Source of the DNA: an uncultured Eubacteriales bacterium
GTDB taxonomy: Bacteria > Bacillota > Clostridia > Oscillospirales > Acutalibacteraceae
Direction of reading: 5' to 3'
Assembly (NCBI GenBank): GCA_934444695.1
Contig: CAKSDF010000030.1
Coordinates: forward strand, 1-16,101
DNA: 16,101 nucleotides
The stretch's first letter is position 1; each line of letters opens with the position of its first letter. A program made the translations under genes and the position numbers. A model generated the notes under the pieces. That model searched no databases. It was given only the letters and a program-made list of their open reading frames with translations, and was not told the DNA's origin. This document shows, piece by piece, positions 8,122 through 15,471 of this stretch.

Positions 8122-8154
8122 ATCATTGTTCTCAAGACACAGCCAATCGTGACA
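8122..8154 (+). pseudogene. Second remnant of Fic coding sequence
   Basis: These 33 bp match 7614-7646 of the fic fragment at 31 of 33 positions and in one frame read HCSQDTANRD, the winged-helix motif of that gene. Similarity ends abruptly on both sides. It is either a scrap of a second fic gene or a duplicated scrap of the first; it is too short to be functional. Confidence 0.7.
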
Positions 8155-8186
8155 AGTACAATCAAGCATGTCTAGCAATATCGTAT

Positions 8187-8225
8187 GGACAGCCAACTGG
8201 CAGATATGGAGACAGTTGGCTGTTC
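8187..8225. repeat. 13-bp inverted repeat (AGCCAACTG / CAGTTGGCT core)
   Basis: Positions 8187-8199 pair with 8213-8225 (one G-U) around a 13-nt loop. There is no T tract. Its right arm runs into the first unit of the following tandem array. Function unknown. Confidence 0.55.
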
Positions 8226-8285
8226 TAGGTAAGACAGTGAACTGTTCTAGGTAAGACAGTGAGCTGTTCTACGTCAACAGTAAAT
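8220..8285. repeat. Second 22-bp tandem array, three units
   Basis: Two near-identical units CTGTTCTAGGTAAGACAGTG + AA/AG (8220-8241, 8242-8263) and a degenerate third (8264-8285). Each intact unit carries CTGT and ACAG as a short inverted pair. The sequence is unrelated to the 7739-7958 array although the period is the same. Confidence 0.75.
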
Positions 8286-8302
8286 TAGCCAGACCTACCT
8301 AT

Positions 8303-8335
8303 TCTAGCGACCCTGTGAAACGCAGGGTTGCTAGA
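8303..8335. repeat. Hairpin HP2, TCTAGCGA family
   Basis: A 13-bp stem (8303-8315 with 8323-8335, one G-U) with the 7-nt loop TGAAACG, the reverse complement of the HP1 loop. Its 3' flank (CTT...AGTAATATATG, to about 8366) resembles the conserved right flank of the 131-bp repeats (CTT...AGTAGTATAT), so it may be a decayed partial copy. No T tract follows. Confidence 0.65.
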
Positions 8336-8429
8336 CTTAAAGTATCGATAACCAGTAATATATGCTTTTAATTTCTTTGGGTTTACTCGTACTAAAAGCG
8401 TTACATTACAGTTGTGACAGTTTTATTTT
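8336..8429. other. Non-coding interval, nothing further recognised
   Basis: Apart from the decayed repeat tail noted for HP2, no gene, hairpin or promoter is convincing here. Confidence 0.4.
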
Positions 8430-8560
8430 GGCCCCTTATTGCAATATGTGTTAGCATTCCTAATAGCTGTGTATAGCCAATCCGCATAGCGGAAATAAAC
8501 AGTTCTAGTGATGCATTAAAACTGTGCGTCACTAGAACTTGTTGATATTCAGTAGTATAT
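8430..8560. repeat. 131-bp direct repeat, left copy, with hairpin HP3
   Basis: Aligns without gaps to 9846-9976. The first 72 bp (from GGCCCCTTATTGCAATATG) are identical and the last 29 bp differ at one base, while the 30-bp middle has diverged heavily. That middle folds as HP3: 8501-8515 pairs with 8525-8539 (15 bp, one G-U) around TTAAAACTG. The left block also carries the palindrome TATTGCAATA (8437-8446) and TCCGCATAGCGGA (8481-8493). It ends 12 bp from the stop of the small lipoprotein-like gene and so borders that operon's 3' side. Confidence 0.9.
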
Positions 8561-8572
8561 AACTTTTTAGTT

Positions 8573-8791
8573 TTATTCTAATCTAATGCCTTCCTTTTCC
8601 ACGTTCTTACAGAAAGCAGTATTCCTATACTTTTGCCATTCCTTGGCAGAATACATCACAGGATTGCTCTCTTTTCCTAAATCCCATCCTAGCAAGCTTG
8701 TTCGTTTAGCAATAACACTATTTCTTGTACAACCTATAAGGCATAAAACCAATAAATCTTTCAAGAATGTTACACTAAATTCTTTATTCAT
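8573..8791 (-). CDS. Small putative lipoprotein, second gene of the nuclease operon
   Basis: 72 residues. The N-terminus has a short charged start, a hydrophobic run LLVLCLIG and then Cys21 in a lipobox-like LIGC, suggesting a lipoprotein signal, although Lys11-Asp12 just before a short hydrophobic core makes this weak. The mature part (GWDLGKESNPVMYSAKEWQK...) is not recognised. Its ATG (8791-8789) lies inside the last codons of the upstream nuclease gene, with an 8-bp overlap, which points to translational coupling. A longer forward frame on the other strand (8586-9023) is Phe/Leu/Cys-rich and looks like an antisense shadow. It could still be a chance frame. Confidence 0.45.
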   Translation of the reverse strand: MNKEFSVTFLKDLLVLCLIGCTRNSVIAKRTSLLGWDLGKESNPVMYSAKEWQKYRNTAFCKNVEKEGIRLE

Positions 8792-9671
8792 ATTCGAATT
8801 TCTCTACATATTCGACATTAAGTTCTTCTGCAAGTATTTTGTTTTGAGAAGAGAATTCTCCTGCTGTCACCAAAAGTATTTCAATGTTATAGTTCTTACA
8901 TTCTATGTTCTTCAGTGCATCCATTACAGCATAGTATTTTATACACTGAAAGATACCACGAGTAATGTCTTGGTCGGGAGAAATGCTTGGCTTAACCTCT
9001 ATCGCAACGTGTGTGCCATCTGAAAGTTCAAAGTAAACATCAAGTCTATCTCCTGAAGGTAAGATATGTTCTGTCTCAGCAAAAGTGACATCTTTATAGT
9101 CAAGACATTCGGGATGCTGACAGATATATTCTTTCAAGCCTTTATGTTCTTCTCCCTCCCCACCATAGCTACAATGAGGATTCTTGATAGCCTCAAGCTG
9201 CTCTTCTGTAAACGGGACGGCTTCTTCCAGATTTAATTCTTTCAATACCCAATCCCAATGAGGGTAATTGATAGCTTTACTGTCAAGTCCTTCCACAAAT
9301 ACACGTTTTCCATTATCATCTAAGCTGTTGTATTTTGGACTAACGAACTCAAATCCCTCTGAAGGAAGCATTGTTTTAGCATTCTTGCAAAGAGAATTGA
9401 GCGTAGGTATATTGCGTTTTGTTATGTGTGCCAATTCGTTAAGCACTTCCTGCACGCAATATAGAGCATGACCAATACCTGAGAATTGTGGCTTTGGCTT
9501 GCCTATTGCGTGAGTCAAATCCCCATAGGTATGCTTATTTTGACCAGTCTTAGCCCAATGTATCATTATCGGCAGCATTAAACGGACATTATGTCTTGTT
9601 GCCTCTGTACTGATAACGCTATCTATTATATTCATATCAAACCTAGTTTCTGCAACACTATAATTTATCAT
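8784..9671 (-). CDS. PD-(D/E)XK nuclease family protein with N-terminal helical/winged-helix-like region
   Basis: A predicted DNA-cleaving enzyme of the restriction-endonuclease fold, probably a defence gene. The C-terminal domain has GEGEEHKGLKEYI (171-183), then TEH.LPSGDRLDVYF with Asp211, IEVK (Glu225, Lys227), and DITRGIFQCIKYYAVM (235-250): the D...ExK triad plus the RG.(F/Y)QC.KY helix of a widespread restriction-like family. The N-terminal part (about 1-110; VRLMLPIMIHW, TYGDLTHAIG, IGHALYCVQEVLNELA) resembles small DNA-binding or specificity domains but is not firmly assigned. ATG 9671 (295 aa) is preferred: AAGGGA lies about 12 nt upstream, and a TACCTTTG promoter box at 9783-9776 would place the mRNA start downstream of the in-frame ATG at 9806 (340 aa version). 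The operon is bracketed by 131-bp direct repeats. Confidence 0.75.
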   Translation of the reverse strand: MINYSVAETRFDMNIIDSVISTEATRHNVRLMLPIMIHWAKTGQNKHTYGDLTHAIGKPKPQFSGIGHALYCVQEVLNELAHITKRNIPTLNSLCKNAKTMLPSEGFEFVSPKYNSLDDNGKRVFVEGLDSKAINYPHWDWVLKELNLEEAVPFTEEQLEAIKNPHCSYGGEGEEHKGLKEYICQHPECLDYKDVTFAETEHILPSGDRLDVYFELSDGTHVAIEVKPSISPDQDITRGIFQCIKYYAVMDALKNIECKNYNIEILLVTAGEFSSQNKILAEELNVEYVEKFEYE

Positions 9672-9775
9672 ATTTGCAAGTCCCTTAGCAACATACGTTG
9701 TTCGGCTTTTGGTCAAGTCAGAAATTTCACTTATCTTAGTGTTGCAATAAGACGGTAAAACTCTGAATGGCTTGA

Positions 9776-9783
9776 CAAAGGTA
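9776..9783 (-). promoter_or_regulatory. Putative -7 box for the nuclease operon
   Basis: Minus strand TACCTTTG matches TAnnTTTG exactly. The upstream -33 element is poor (ATGTG about 18 nt away), so this is moderate support. It would give a leader of about 100 nt before the ATG at 9671. Confidence 0.45.
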
Positions 9784-9845
9784 CGAAAAAAAACTGAGAA
9801 ACACATTCCTGTTGGAGATTTTTTTAGATTATAGAGGATTTTTCA

Positions 9846-9976
9846 GGCCCCTTATTGCAATATGTGTTAGCATTCCTAATAGCTGTGTATAGCCAATCCG
9901 CATAGCGGAAATAAACAATTCTAGCGACCCTGTGTTTCGCAGGGTCGCTAGAACTTCTTGATATTCAGTAGTATAT
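9846..9976. repeat. 131-bp direct repeat, right copy, with hairpin HP4
   Basis: Same orientation as 8430-8560 and exactly 1416 bp away with no indels. The diverged centre folds as HP4: 9919-9932 pairs with 9940-9953 (14 bp, perfect) around TGTTTCG, with stem sequence TTCTAGCGACCCTG. It lies about 60 bp upstream of the nuclease promoter and about 120 bp upstream of the helicase promoter. Confidence 0.9.
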
Positions 9977-10142
9977 GTAATTGTTCTAGTCGGTTTTTGA
10001 TATAATAGCTGTCATCTTCGCAGCAACGTAATCATGAATATTGCAATCATTCTGAAAAAAAATATGAGAAAAGTAACGTAAGTGGAATCTTTTTTGTACT
10101 TTTGCAAGCAAGAATAAACAAAGAGCAAATACATCAAGTAAT
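9977..10142 (+). promoter_or_regulatory. Leader region and promoter of the helicase gene
   Basis: TACTTTTG at 10097-10104 matches the TAnnTTTG -7 consensus, with T-rich sequence just upstream but no clear TTTG at -33. Transcription would start near 10112, leaving an A-rich leader of about 30 nt before the ATG. The rest (9977-10096) holds no gene that I can support. Confidence 0.5.
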
Positions 10143-13100
10143 ATGGCTGGAATATACGAACAAATCATAAATCAGCTCTTCAAGGTAAAACTTGAAAAGT
10201 ATGATAGAAAAATATATCATATCGGGATGAAGGAAATTGGGCGTGATGAAGCGATTCAATATCTTTCACGCTATCTTTATGCCTTGATTCAAAATACGAT
10301 TGATGATGTGGCTCAGCAGGAAAATGGAGTAGAAAAGTGCATTCAGTTTACCAATGATGTGATAAGAGAACTGGGCGAGAAGTTTGCCATAGAAAATTAT
10401 GAGGATGATTTGGTAGATGCCAGTAATTCTATCCTGACAAGTGTCATTGATAAGACCAAGTGCGATTATCCCGATTTGCAAAAGTATATCCAGCGCATAA
10501 CGCCTCTTACATCTCTCACCAAAAGTAGTCTTTTTACAGGGGCCAAGAACTCTGTGAATATGATAAGCGAGCTGAAAAAGGAAATCCTGTCGGCAGATGA
10601 GATTTATATCGTGGTTTCTTTTATTCGTCTGTCGGGTTTAAATATGATGCTTCCTGAATTGCAGGAGTTCGTAGCTCGGGGTGGAAGTTTGAAGGTGATA
10701 ACAACTACCTATATGCAGATTTCCGAGTATAAGGCTATCGAAAAGCTCTCAAAGCTGACTCATACCGAAATAAAGATTTCTTATCATAGCGATTTAGATC
10801 GTCTTCATGCCAAGGCTTATGTGTTTATGAGAGACAGCGGATTCCATACGGCATATATTGGTTCTTCTAATATCTCTCATGCGGCATTAACCGAGGGGTT
10901 GGAGTGGAATGTGAAGGTAACGCAGATGGAACTGCCACATATTTTTGCTACCGTGAAGAATACCTTTGATACGTATTGGGAGCAAGATGTATTCGAGTCT
11001 TTCGATTTAAATTGTGATAGCGAGCGCTTGAAGAAAGCACTCGACAAGAATGCCGTGGGCTCAACAGCAATAGATTATTCTGTACTCGAACTGATGCAAG
11101 CCAAGGAATATCAGAATGATATACTTGATAAGCTGGAGAAGGAACGCCGTTATCACAATAACTGGCGAAACCTGGTGGTGGCTGCTACAGGTACGGGTAA
11201 AACGGTTATTGCAGCTTTTGACTATAAGCGTTTCAAAGAGCAGCATATAAAGGCTAATTTTCTTTTTGTAGTACATCGTGAAGAAATTATCAAGCAAGCT
11301 TGTGCCACTTATCGTGCAGTGTTGGGAGATCCAAATTTCGGTGATATGTGGTATGGCGGGCATGAAGCTTCTTCGTATTCGCATCTCTTTGCATCAAAGG
11401 ATTTGCTGAATAATAGATTAGACAAGCTCCAGCTGCCTGATGATTATTATGACTATATTGTGTTTGATGAGGCTCATCATATAGTAGCTGATACCTATCA
11501 GAAAATCTTACATAAGTTCAAGCCAAAGGTGCTTCTGGGACTTACTGCTACACCTGAGCGAATGGATAATAACGATATTACCCAATACTTCAATCATCAG
11601 ATTTCGGCAGAGATACGTTTGGATACAGCTTTGAATAATCGTTTGCTGTCACCATTCCATTATTTTGGCATAACAGATTCGGTGGATTTGTCTGAGGTGA
11701 AATGGGAGCGAGGTAGATTTGTAGCCTCTGAACTTTCTAAAATCTACACCAACAACGACTTGCGTACGAACGTTATATTCAAGACCTTAGAGAGGTATTT
11801 GCCTAACTGTAATGATGTTAGAGCTTTGTGCTTCTGCGTAGATCAGCAACATGCCAACTACATGAATGCCAAGTTTACTTTGGCAGGTTTGAAGTCTGCT
11901 GTTTTAACGAGCGAGAACTCTAAGTTTAGAAATGTTGAGATTAAGCGACTGGCTGAGAAGAAAATCAACTATCTCTTTGTTGTAGATATGTTTAACGAGG
12001 GTATTGATATTCCAGCGATAGATACCGTGTTATTCCTTCGTCCTACAGAGAGTTTAACCATCTTCTTGCAGCAGTTTGGTCGTGGTCTTCGAAAAGCCAA
12101 GGATAAGCAGTATCTCACGGTTTTGGATTTTGTAGGTCATTCTCGTGCAGAGTTTAATTATATGGATCGATTCCGTGCTTTGATGGGACGAACATCAATG
12201 AGCGTGAAAGAAGAAGTAGAAAAAGATTTTCCTCATCTTCCACTGGGGTGTACCATTCAATTAGAGCCTAAGGCAAAGGAGTATATCATCCAGAATATTA
12301 CGGGATATATCAATAGTTTCAAGAAGTCGAGAATCATTCAGACCATCAAGCAGTTTGAGCAGAAGTTTAGTGAGCCATTATCGCTTGCTTCTTTTCTCAG
12401 GCTTACCCATGTGCCTTTGGAAAAACTCTATAATGGCAATACATGGAATAGTTTGTGCTATTTGGCTGGAGTAACTGCCAGGGAATCGAAACTTAATGTA
12501 GAACTGTTGCGTGCTGTAAGCAAGAAATGGTTCTCTACCGATTCTTATTCCTATTTCAGTTTTATCCATAATTTGGCTGTTCGCCGTTTTAAGGTAAGCG
12601 AGGGCTTGCTGACTGCTAAGGAGAAGAAGATGGCATTAATGTTGTATTATGATTTGTATATCTCTGCTGGTGAGTATGTTAGCTTGCAGCAGATGTTCAA
12701 TAGATTGAGCGAGGATGATGTCTTTATAGATGAGGTTTGTCAATTGACAGAGATAATGATGTCTCGCTGTAATGCTTTGGAGCAGGAAGATAACTCGGTA
12801 TTCCGAGATTCATTCCCGCTGAAACTTCATGGAGTATATACCAAGGCTCAGATACAGGTAGCCATAGAAACTTCTACTTTAGAGAAGATGTCATCTAGTA
12901 GAGAGGGATGTGAGCGTAATACGCTGAATGGAATTCCGATGGAAGCGATGTTTGTAGATGTCATCAAGGATAGAGAAGAGGGTTCGAATACTAACTATAA
13001 GGATTTTGCTCAAAGTGCGGTTAAATTTCATTGGGAGACGCAGAACTCTGTTAGGCAAGAATCGCCTACTGGTCAAAGTTATATAAAGGGTTCACGAGAA

Positions 13101-13289
13101 ATGCTGCTGTTTGTGAGAAAGCAGAAGAATGCGGCAGAAAACAAGTATCGTACCCTTGGATATGTTTATCTGGGTAAGGTTACTCTTGATAAATATGCTG
13201 GCAATAAGCCGATGCAGATAGTTTGGAATCTTAAGACTCCAATGCCTGGTTCTGTATATGAGTATGCGGCAACTTTGGCAAATGTATAG
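10143..13289 (+). CDS. PLD-like nuclease / SF2 helicase / DUF3427 fusion protein
   Basis: A 1048-aa cytoplasmic protein that couples a nuclease to an ATP-driven DNA translocase. Residues about 125-290 form a phospholipase-D-type (HKD) domain: H222-x-K224 in LHAKAYVF followed by GSSNIS (240-245), one motif, so it probably dimerises. The SF2 helicase follows: Walker A AATGTGKT (347-354), DEAH (442-445), TAT motif III (468-470), and motif VI QQFGRGLRK (643-651). From about 690 to the end is DUF3427, recognisable by the GSSREGxxR-like region (MSSSREGCERN), SPTGQSYIKG and the final LGYVYLG...MQIVWNL.TPMP. This HKD-helicase-DUF3427 layout is known and is often listed among predicted defence or repair genes. 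Start chosen at the first ATG just after the promoter. A Nudix gene follows in 40 bp. Confidence 0.9.
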   Translation: MAGIYEQIINQLFKVKLEKYDRKIYHIGMKEIGRDEAIQYLSRYLYALIQNTIDDVAQQENGVEKCIQFTNDVIRELGEKFAIENYEDDLVDASNSILTSVIDKTKCDYPDLQKYIQRITPLTSLTKSSLFTGAKNSVNMISELKKEILSADEIYIVVSFIRLSGLNMMLPELQEFVARGGSLKVITTTYMQISEYKAIEKLSKLTHTEIKISYHSDLDRLHAKAYVFMRDSGFHTAYIGSSNISHAALTEGLEWNVKVTQMELPHIFATVKNTFDTYWEQDVFESFDLNCDSERLKKALDKNAVGSTAIDYSVLELMQAKEYQNDILDKLEKERRYHNNWRNLVVAATGTGKTVIAAFDYKRFKEQHIKANFLFVVHREEIIKQACATYRAVLGDPNFGDMWYGGHEASSYSHLFASKDLLNNRLDKLQLPDDYYDYIVFDEAHHIVADTYQKILHKFKPKVLLGLTATPERMDNNDITQYFNHQISAEIRLDTALNNRLLSPFHYFGITDSVDLSEVKWERGRFVASELSKIYTNNDLRTNVIFKTLERYLPNCNDVRALCFCVDQQHANYMNAKFTLAGLKSAVLTSENSKFRNVEIKRLAEKKINYLFVVDMFNEGIDIPAIDTVLFLRPTESLTIFLQQFGRGLRKAKDKQYLTVLDFVGHSRAEFNYMDRFRALMGRTSMSVKEEVEKDFPHLPLGCTIQLEPKAKEYIIQNITGYINSFKKSRIIQTIKQFEQKFSEPLSLASFLRLTHVPLEKLYNGNTWNSLCYLAGVTARESKLNVELLRAVSKKWFSTDSYSYFSFIHNLAVRRFKVSEGLLTAKEKKMALMLYYDLYISAGEYVSLQQMFNRLSEDDVFIDEVCQLTEIMMSRCNALEQEDNSVFRDSFPLKLHGVYTKAQIQVAIETSTLEKMSSSREGCERNTLNGIPMEAMFVDVIKDREEGSNTNYKDFAQSAVKFHWETQNSVRQESPTGQSYIKGSREMLLFVRKQKNAAENKYRTLGYVYLGKVTLDKYAGNKPMQIVWNLKTPMPGSVYEYAATLANV

Positions 13290-13328
13290 TTTTAAAAAGG
13301 AGTAAAGACCATTTTAAGGAGTAAAGAC
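13290..13328 (+). promoter_or_regulatory. Duplicated Shine-Dalgarno leader before the Nudix gene
   Basis: The 40-bp gap contains the block AAGGAGTAAAGAC twice (13297-13309 and 13316-13328, period 19 to the base). The second AAGGAG lies 8 nt before the ATG, a strong ribosome binding site for a genus that usually lacks them; the first sits 27 nt upstream and has no start codon of its own. Confidence 0.75.
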
Positions 13329-13329
13329 A

Positions 13330-13749
13330 ATGAAACATTATAATGTAGTAGCAGCCGTGGTTTGCCATGATGGCAAGTACCTCTGCATGCAGAAAGGTAA
13401 GACGAAGTTTGAATATACCAGCTATAAATGGGAGTTTCCTGGTGGCAAAATAGAGCCAGGAGAAACTCCTCAGCAGGCGTTGGCTCGTGAGTTGATGGAG
13501 GAGATGGAGTATCCTGTAGAAGTAGGAGAGGAGCTGGTGACCGTGAATTACGAGTATCCTGATTTCTCGATAACGATGACTGCTTATCTGTGTACTCCAA
13601 AAGCTGAGACTGATGGATTCAAGAGAAGGGAGCATGCTGATAGTAAATGGTGCAGCCCTGTAGAGTTGAAAAATCTCGACTGGGCTGCAGCGGATGTTGA
13701 GGTAGTGAAACTATCTTATAATACGCTAGTCAATCTTGCCGTTAGTTGA
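13330..13749 (+). CDS. MutT-like Nudix hydrolase ((deoxy)nucleoside triphosphate pyrophosphohydrolase)
   Basis: A 139-aa enzyme expected to cleave (d)NTPs or damaged nucleotides to the monophosphate and PPi. The Nudix box lies at 39-61: G39-x5-E45-x7-R53-E54-L55-x-E57-E58, with the catalytic EE pair intact; the usual Gly two residues later is Glu60, as happens in several MutT-like subgroups. KWEFPGGK (33-40) before the box and the N-terminal VVAAVVCHDGKYL strand are typical of the 8-oxo-dGTPase-like branch. It follows the helicase-nuclease by 40 bp with its own good ribosome binding site and is probably co-transcribed. Its 3' end overlaps the convergent restriction gene by 24 bp. Substrate is not predictable; a housekeeping sanitising role or a role in the helicase system are both possible. 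Confidence 0.9.
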   Translation: MKHYNVVAAVVCHDGKYLCMQKGKTKFEYTSYKWEFPGGKIEPGETPQQALARELMEEMEYPVEVGEELVTVNYEYPDFSITMTAYLCTPKAETDGFKRREHADSKWCSPVELKNLDWAAADVEVVKLSYNTLVNLAVS

Positions 13750-15465
13750 TAAGGCAAATTCCTCTAGATGAAATTTCTCCTTGGCAGCCTCTATTATCTC
13801 TTCTTTTTGCTTCTCGTCAGAATCATTTTTCTCGAGCGCAAGTATCAGATAATCATTGCCTTTCGTTGGAGAGAATATCTTGCCGATAAGCATCCTGAAA
13901 TGCCTGTTGACGAATTCTTCTACTTGAGTACCTTCTTTTGGCGTGAGGCGATAGAACTCATATCTTTCATCCAGCATTTTCTGGATTTCATCCCGGAACA
14001 TCTTGCGGACTCTGTTCTTCCAGGAAAATTTCTGGTGCTCATTATGACGGGCATACAGAGATACGACATAGAGAAAGTTTACATCGTAATGGAAGACTAG
14101 GAGGGTGTCTCGATCGAACAGGCGGTTGTTGAAATGCTGAGTATTGAAGCACTTATGTTCCCTGTCGGTTGACGATACCTGGTCTGAGAAAGATAGATTC
14201 TCTGCCATCTTTGCGCTGATGAAGAAGTTCGGAATGATGTTGTATCCTTCCGTCAAATCATCACGGAGCTTTGGTACGTTGCCAAAGTTACGCTTGTCGT
14301 ATTGAAGCTCTTCATCGTCTTTGTCGTCATTCATAAAGAGGTTCAGGTTCCACTGGATGATATTTCTGGCGTACGTAAACTGCTTATATACAGATTCCTT
14401 TCCGATGGCATGACCAAGCTTGTAATATTTGCTGTCGCCAATGTAATAAACAGGCTCTGGCTCTTTGCTTGTAATCAGGTTTTGGTAGGTGTACAAATGG
14501 TCTATGCGTTTGCCATCAGCCTGTTCTTTCAGACCAGCTGGGATGTTCTTTTCTCCCAGAAGTTCTTCAATAATGGCTTCGAAAACGATATTGAAACTCT
14601 TAACCAGAAGATACTCTTTGCGTTCCTTCTGGATATTCATACGCTTGGCGTTGTCAAAGAAATCATAGCACAACTGCCAGAGATATAATGCTTTATCAGA
14701 AAAGTACTTGTATTTAATCTGGAGGAGTCTGGTCTTTCCTAATCCATCCAGATAAGTCTTGAAACGATAACCTGTGATTAACTGGAAGTTGCAGTTGATA
14801 TGATTGGCGAAGCCGTATCTTTCGCTGATATAATTCAGGATGGAATAGAAAATAATCAGTAACTCTTCATCGAAGTTGATCTGTTTCTTCCTGTTAACAG
14901 GATTCGTATAAACAGGACTGTTTTTGCAGACAATGGCTCTTGTGGTTGATATGGTCTTAGACCAATGAATGCGGTTGTAACCAGAATGAATGTTCTTTAG
15001 GATGAAGAAGATGAAATCTTGGTTATGCTTGTTGAAGTCTATGAGAGCCAGCAGAATATCGAGGAATGTATTGTTGATTTGTCGGGTACTTTTGCCAAGA
15101 CATGCTATTTTCTGGTGATATACAATGCCGTTTCTGGTGGTATTGTTGTAAACCTCGATGGTGCGGTAAATCCAGACAGAGAACTCATAGATGAAGTCTT
15201 TCTCCTGTTGAGAGAGTGGGTTGTTCTGGTTCAGGTTGACGATGTTTTCCGGGGCGTATTTGCCGAATACTCTTTCGCCCTCAGGTGTATCTTCGAGCAG
15301 TACTTTCGGCAAAATAAAGACGCAATCGCTTAGTTGGGTATTGTAGTAATACCCAACGTAGTTGATGCTGACGTTGCCATCAATGTCCTGCATGGCGTCA
15401 ATGCCGTGCAGGACATCCCTAATCTGTTCAGCCTGATACTGATGTTCTTCTATGAGGATTCTCAT
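13726..15465 (-). CDS. LlaJI/McrC-like restriction endonuclease
   Basis: A 579-aa nuclease subunit of a McrBC-like restriction system. The N-terminal part has the pattern of LlaJI-type proteins: YVGYYYN....CVFILPKVLL.....VFGKY.PENI (36-75), followed by a helical middle. The PD-(D/E)XK core lies about 290-372: E296 in FNIVFEAII, D322 in IDHLYTYQNL, then YYIGDSKYYK with D344 and K346, and ESVYKQFTYARNII. DELTEGYNIIPNFFI-type sequence follows (at about 404-420). The C-terminal 80 residues are charged and helical. It starts 6 bp after the stop of the McrB-like gene, so the two form an operon and presumably one complex in which the AAA+ NTPase drives cleavage. No methyltransferase is visible here; it could lie beyond the edge if the system protects host DNA. 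Confidence 0.75.
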   Translation of the reverse strand: MRILIEEHQYQAEQIRDVLHGIDAMQDIDGNVSINYVGYYYNTQLSDCVFILPKVLLEDTPEGERVFGKYAPENIVNLNQNNPLSQQEKDFIYEFSVWIYRTIEVYNNTTRNGIVYHQKIACLGKSTRQINNTFLDILLALIDFNKHNQDFIFFILKNIHSGYNRIHWSKTISTTRAIVCKNSPVYTNPVNRKKQINFDEELLIIFYSILNYISERYGFANHINCNFQLITGYRFKTYLDGLGKTRLLQIKYKYFSDKALYLWQLCYDFFDNAKRMNIQKERKEYLLVKSFNIVFEAIIEELLGEKNIPAGLKEQADGKRIDHLYTYQNLITSKEPEPVYYIGDSKYYKLGHAIGKESVYKQFTYARNIIQWNLNLFMNDDKDDEELQYDKRNFGNVPKLRDDLTEGYNIIPNFFISAKMAENLSFSDQVSSTDREHKCFNTQHFNNRLFDRDTLLVFHYDVNFLYVVSLYARHNEHQKFSWKNRVRKMFRDEIQKMLDERYEFYRLTPKEGTQVEEFVNRHFRMLIGKIFSPTKGNDYLILALEKNDSDEKQKEEIIEAAKEKFHLEEFALSTNGKID

Positions 15466-15471
15466 GTTATG

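Noticed and set aside
8586..9023. 145-codon forward frame opposite the nuclease operon
   Set aside because: Phe/Leu/Cys-rich translation, no ribosome binding site and fully antisense to a frame with clear nuclease motifs.
9672..9806. N-terminal extension of the nuclease gene starting at ATG 9806
   Set aside because: It overlaps a TAnnTTTG promoter box and its first residues (MCFSVFFRTF) do not look like part of the domain; the ATG at 9671 has a better ribosome binding site. Not fully excluded.
8430..9976. Classical integron cassette with attC sites
   Set aside because: No integrase gene and no convincing GTTRRRY/RYYYAAC core pair in the repeats; kept only as a cassette-like observation.
14302..14688. 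128-codon forward frame opposite the LlaJI-type gene
   Set aside because: Hydrophobic antisense shadow of the nuclease gene; no start context.
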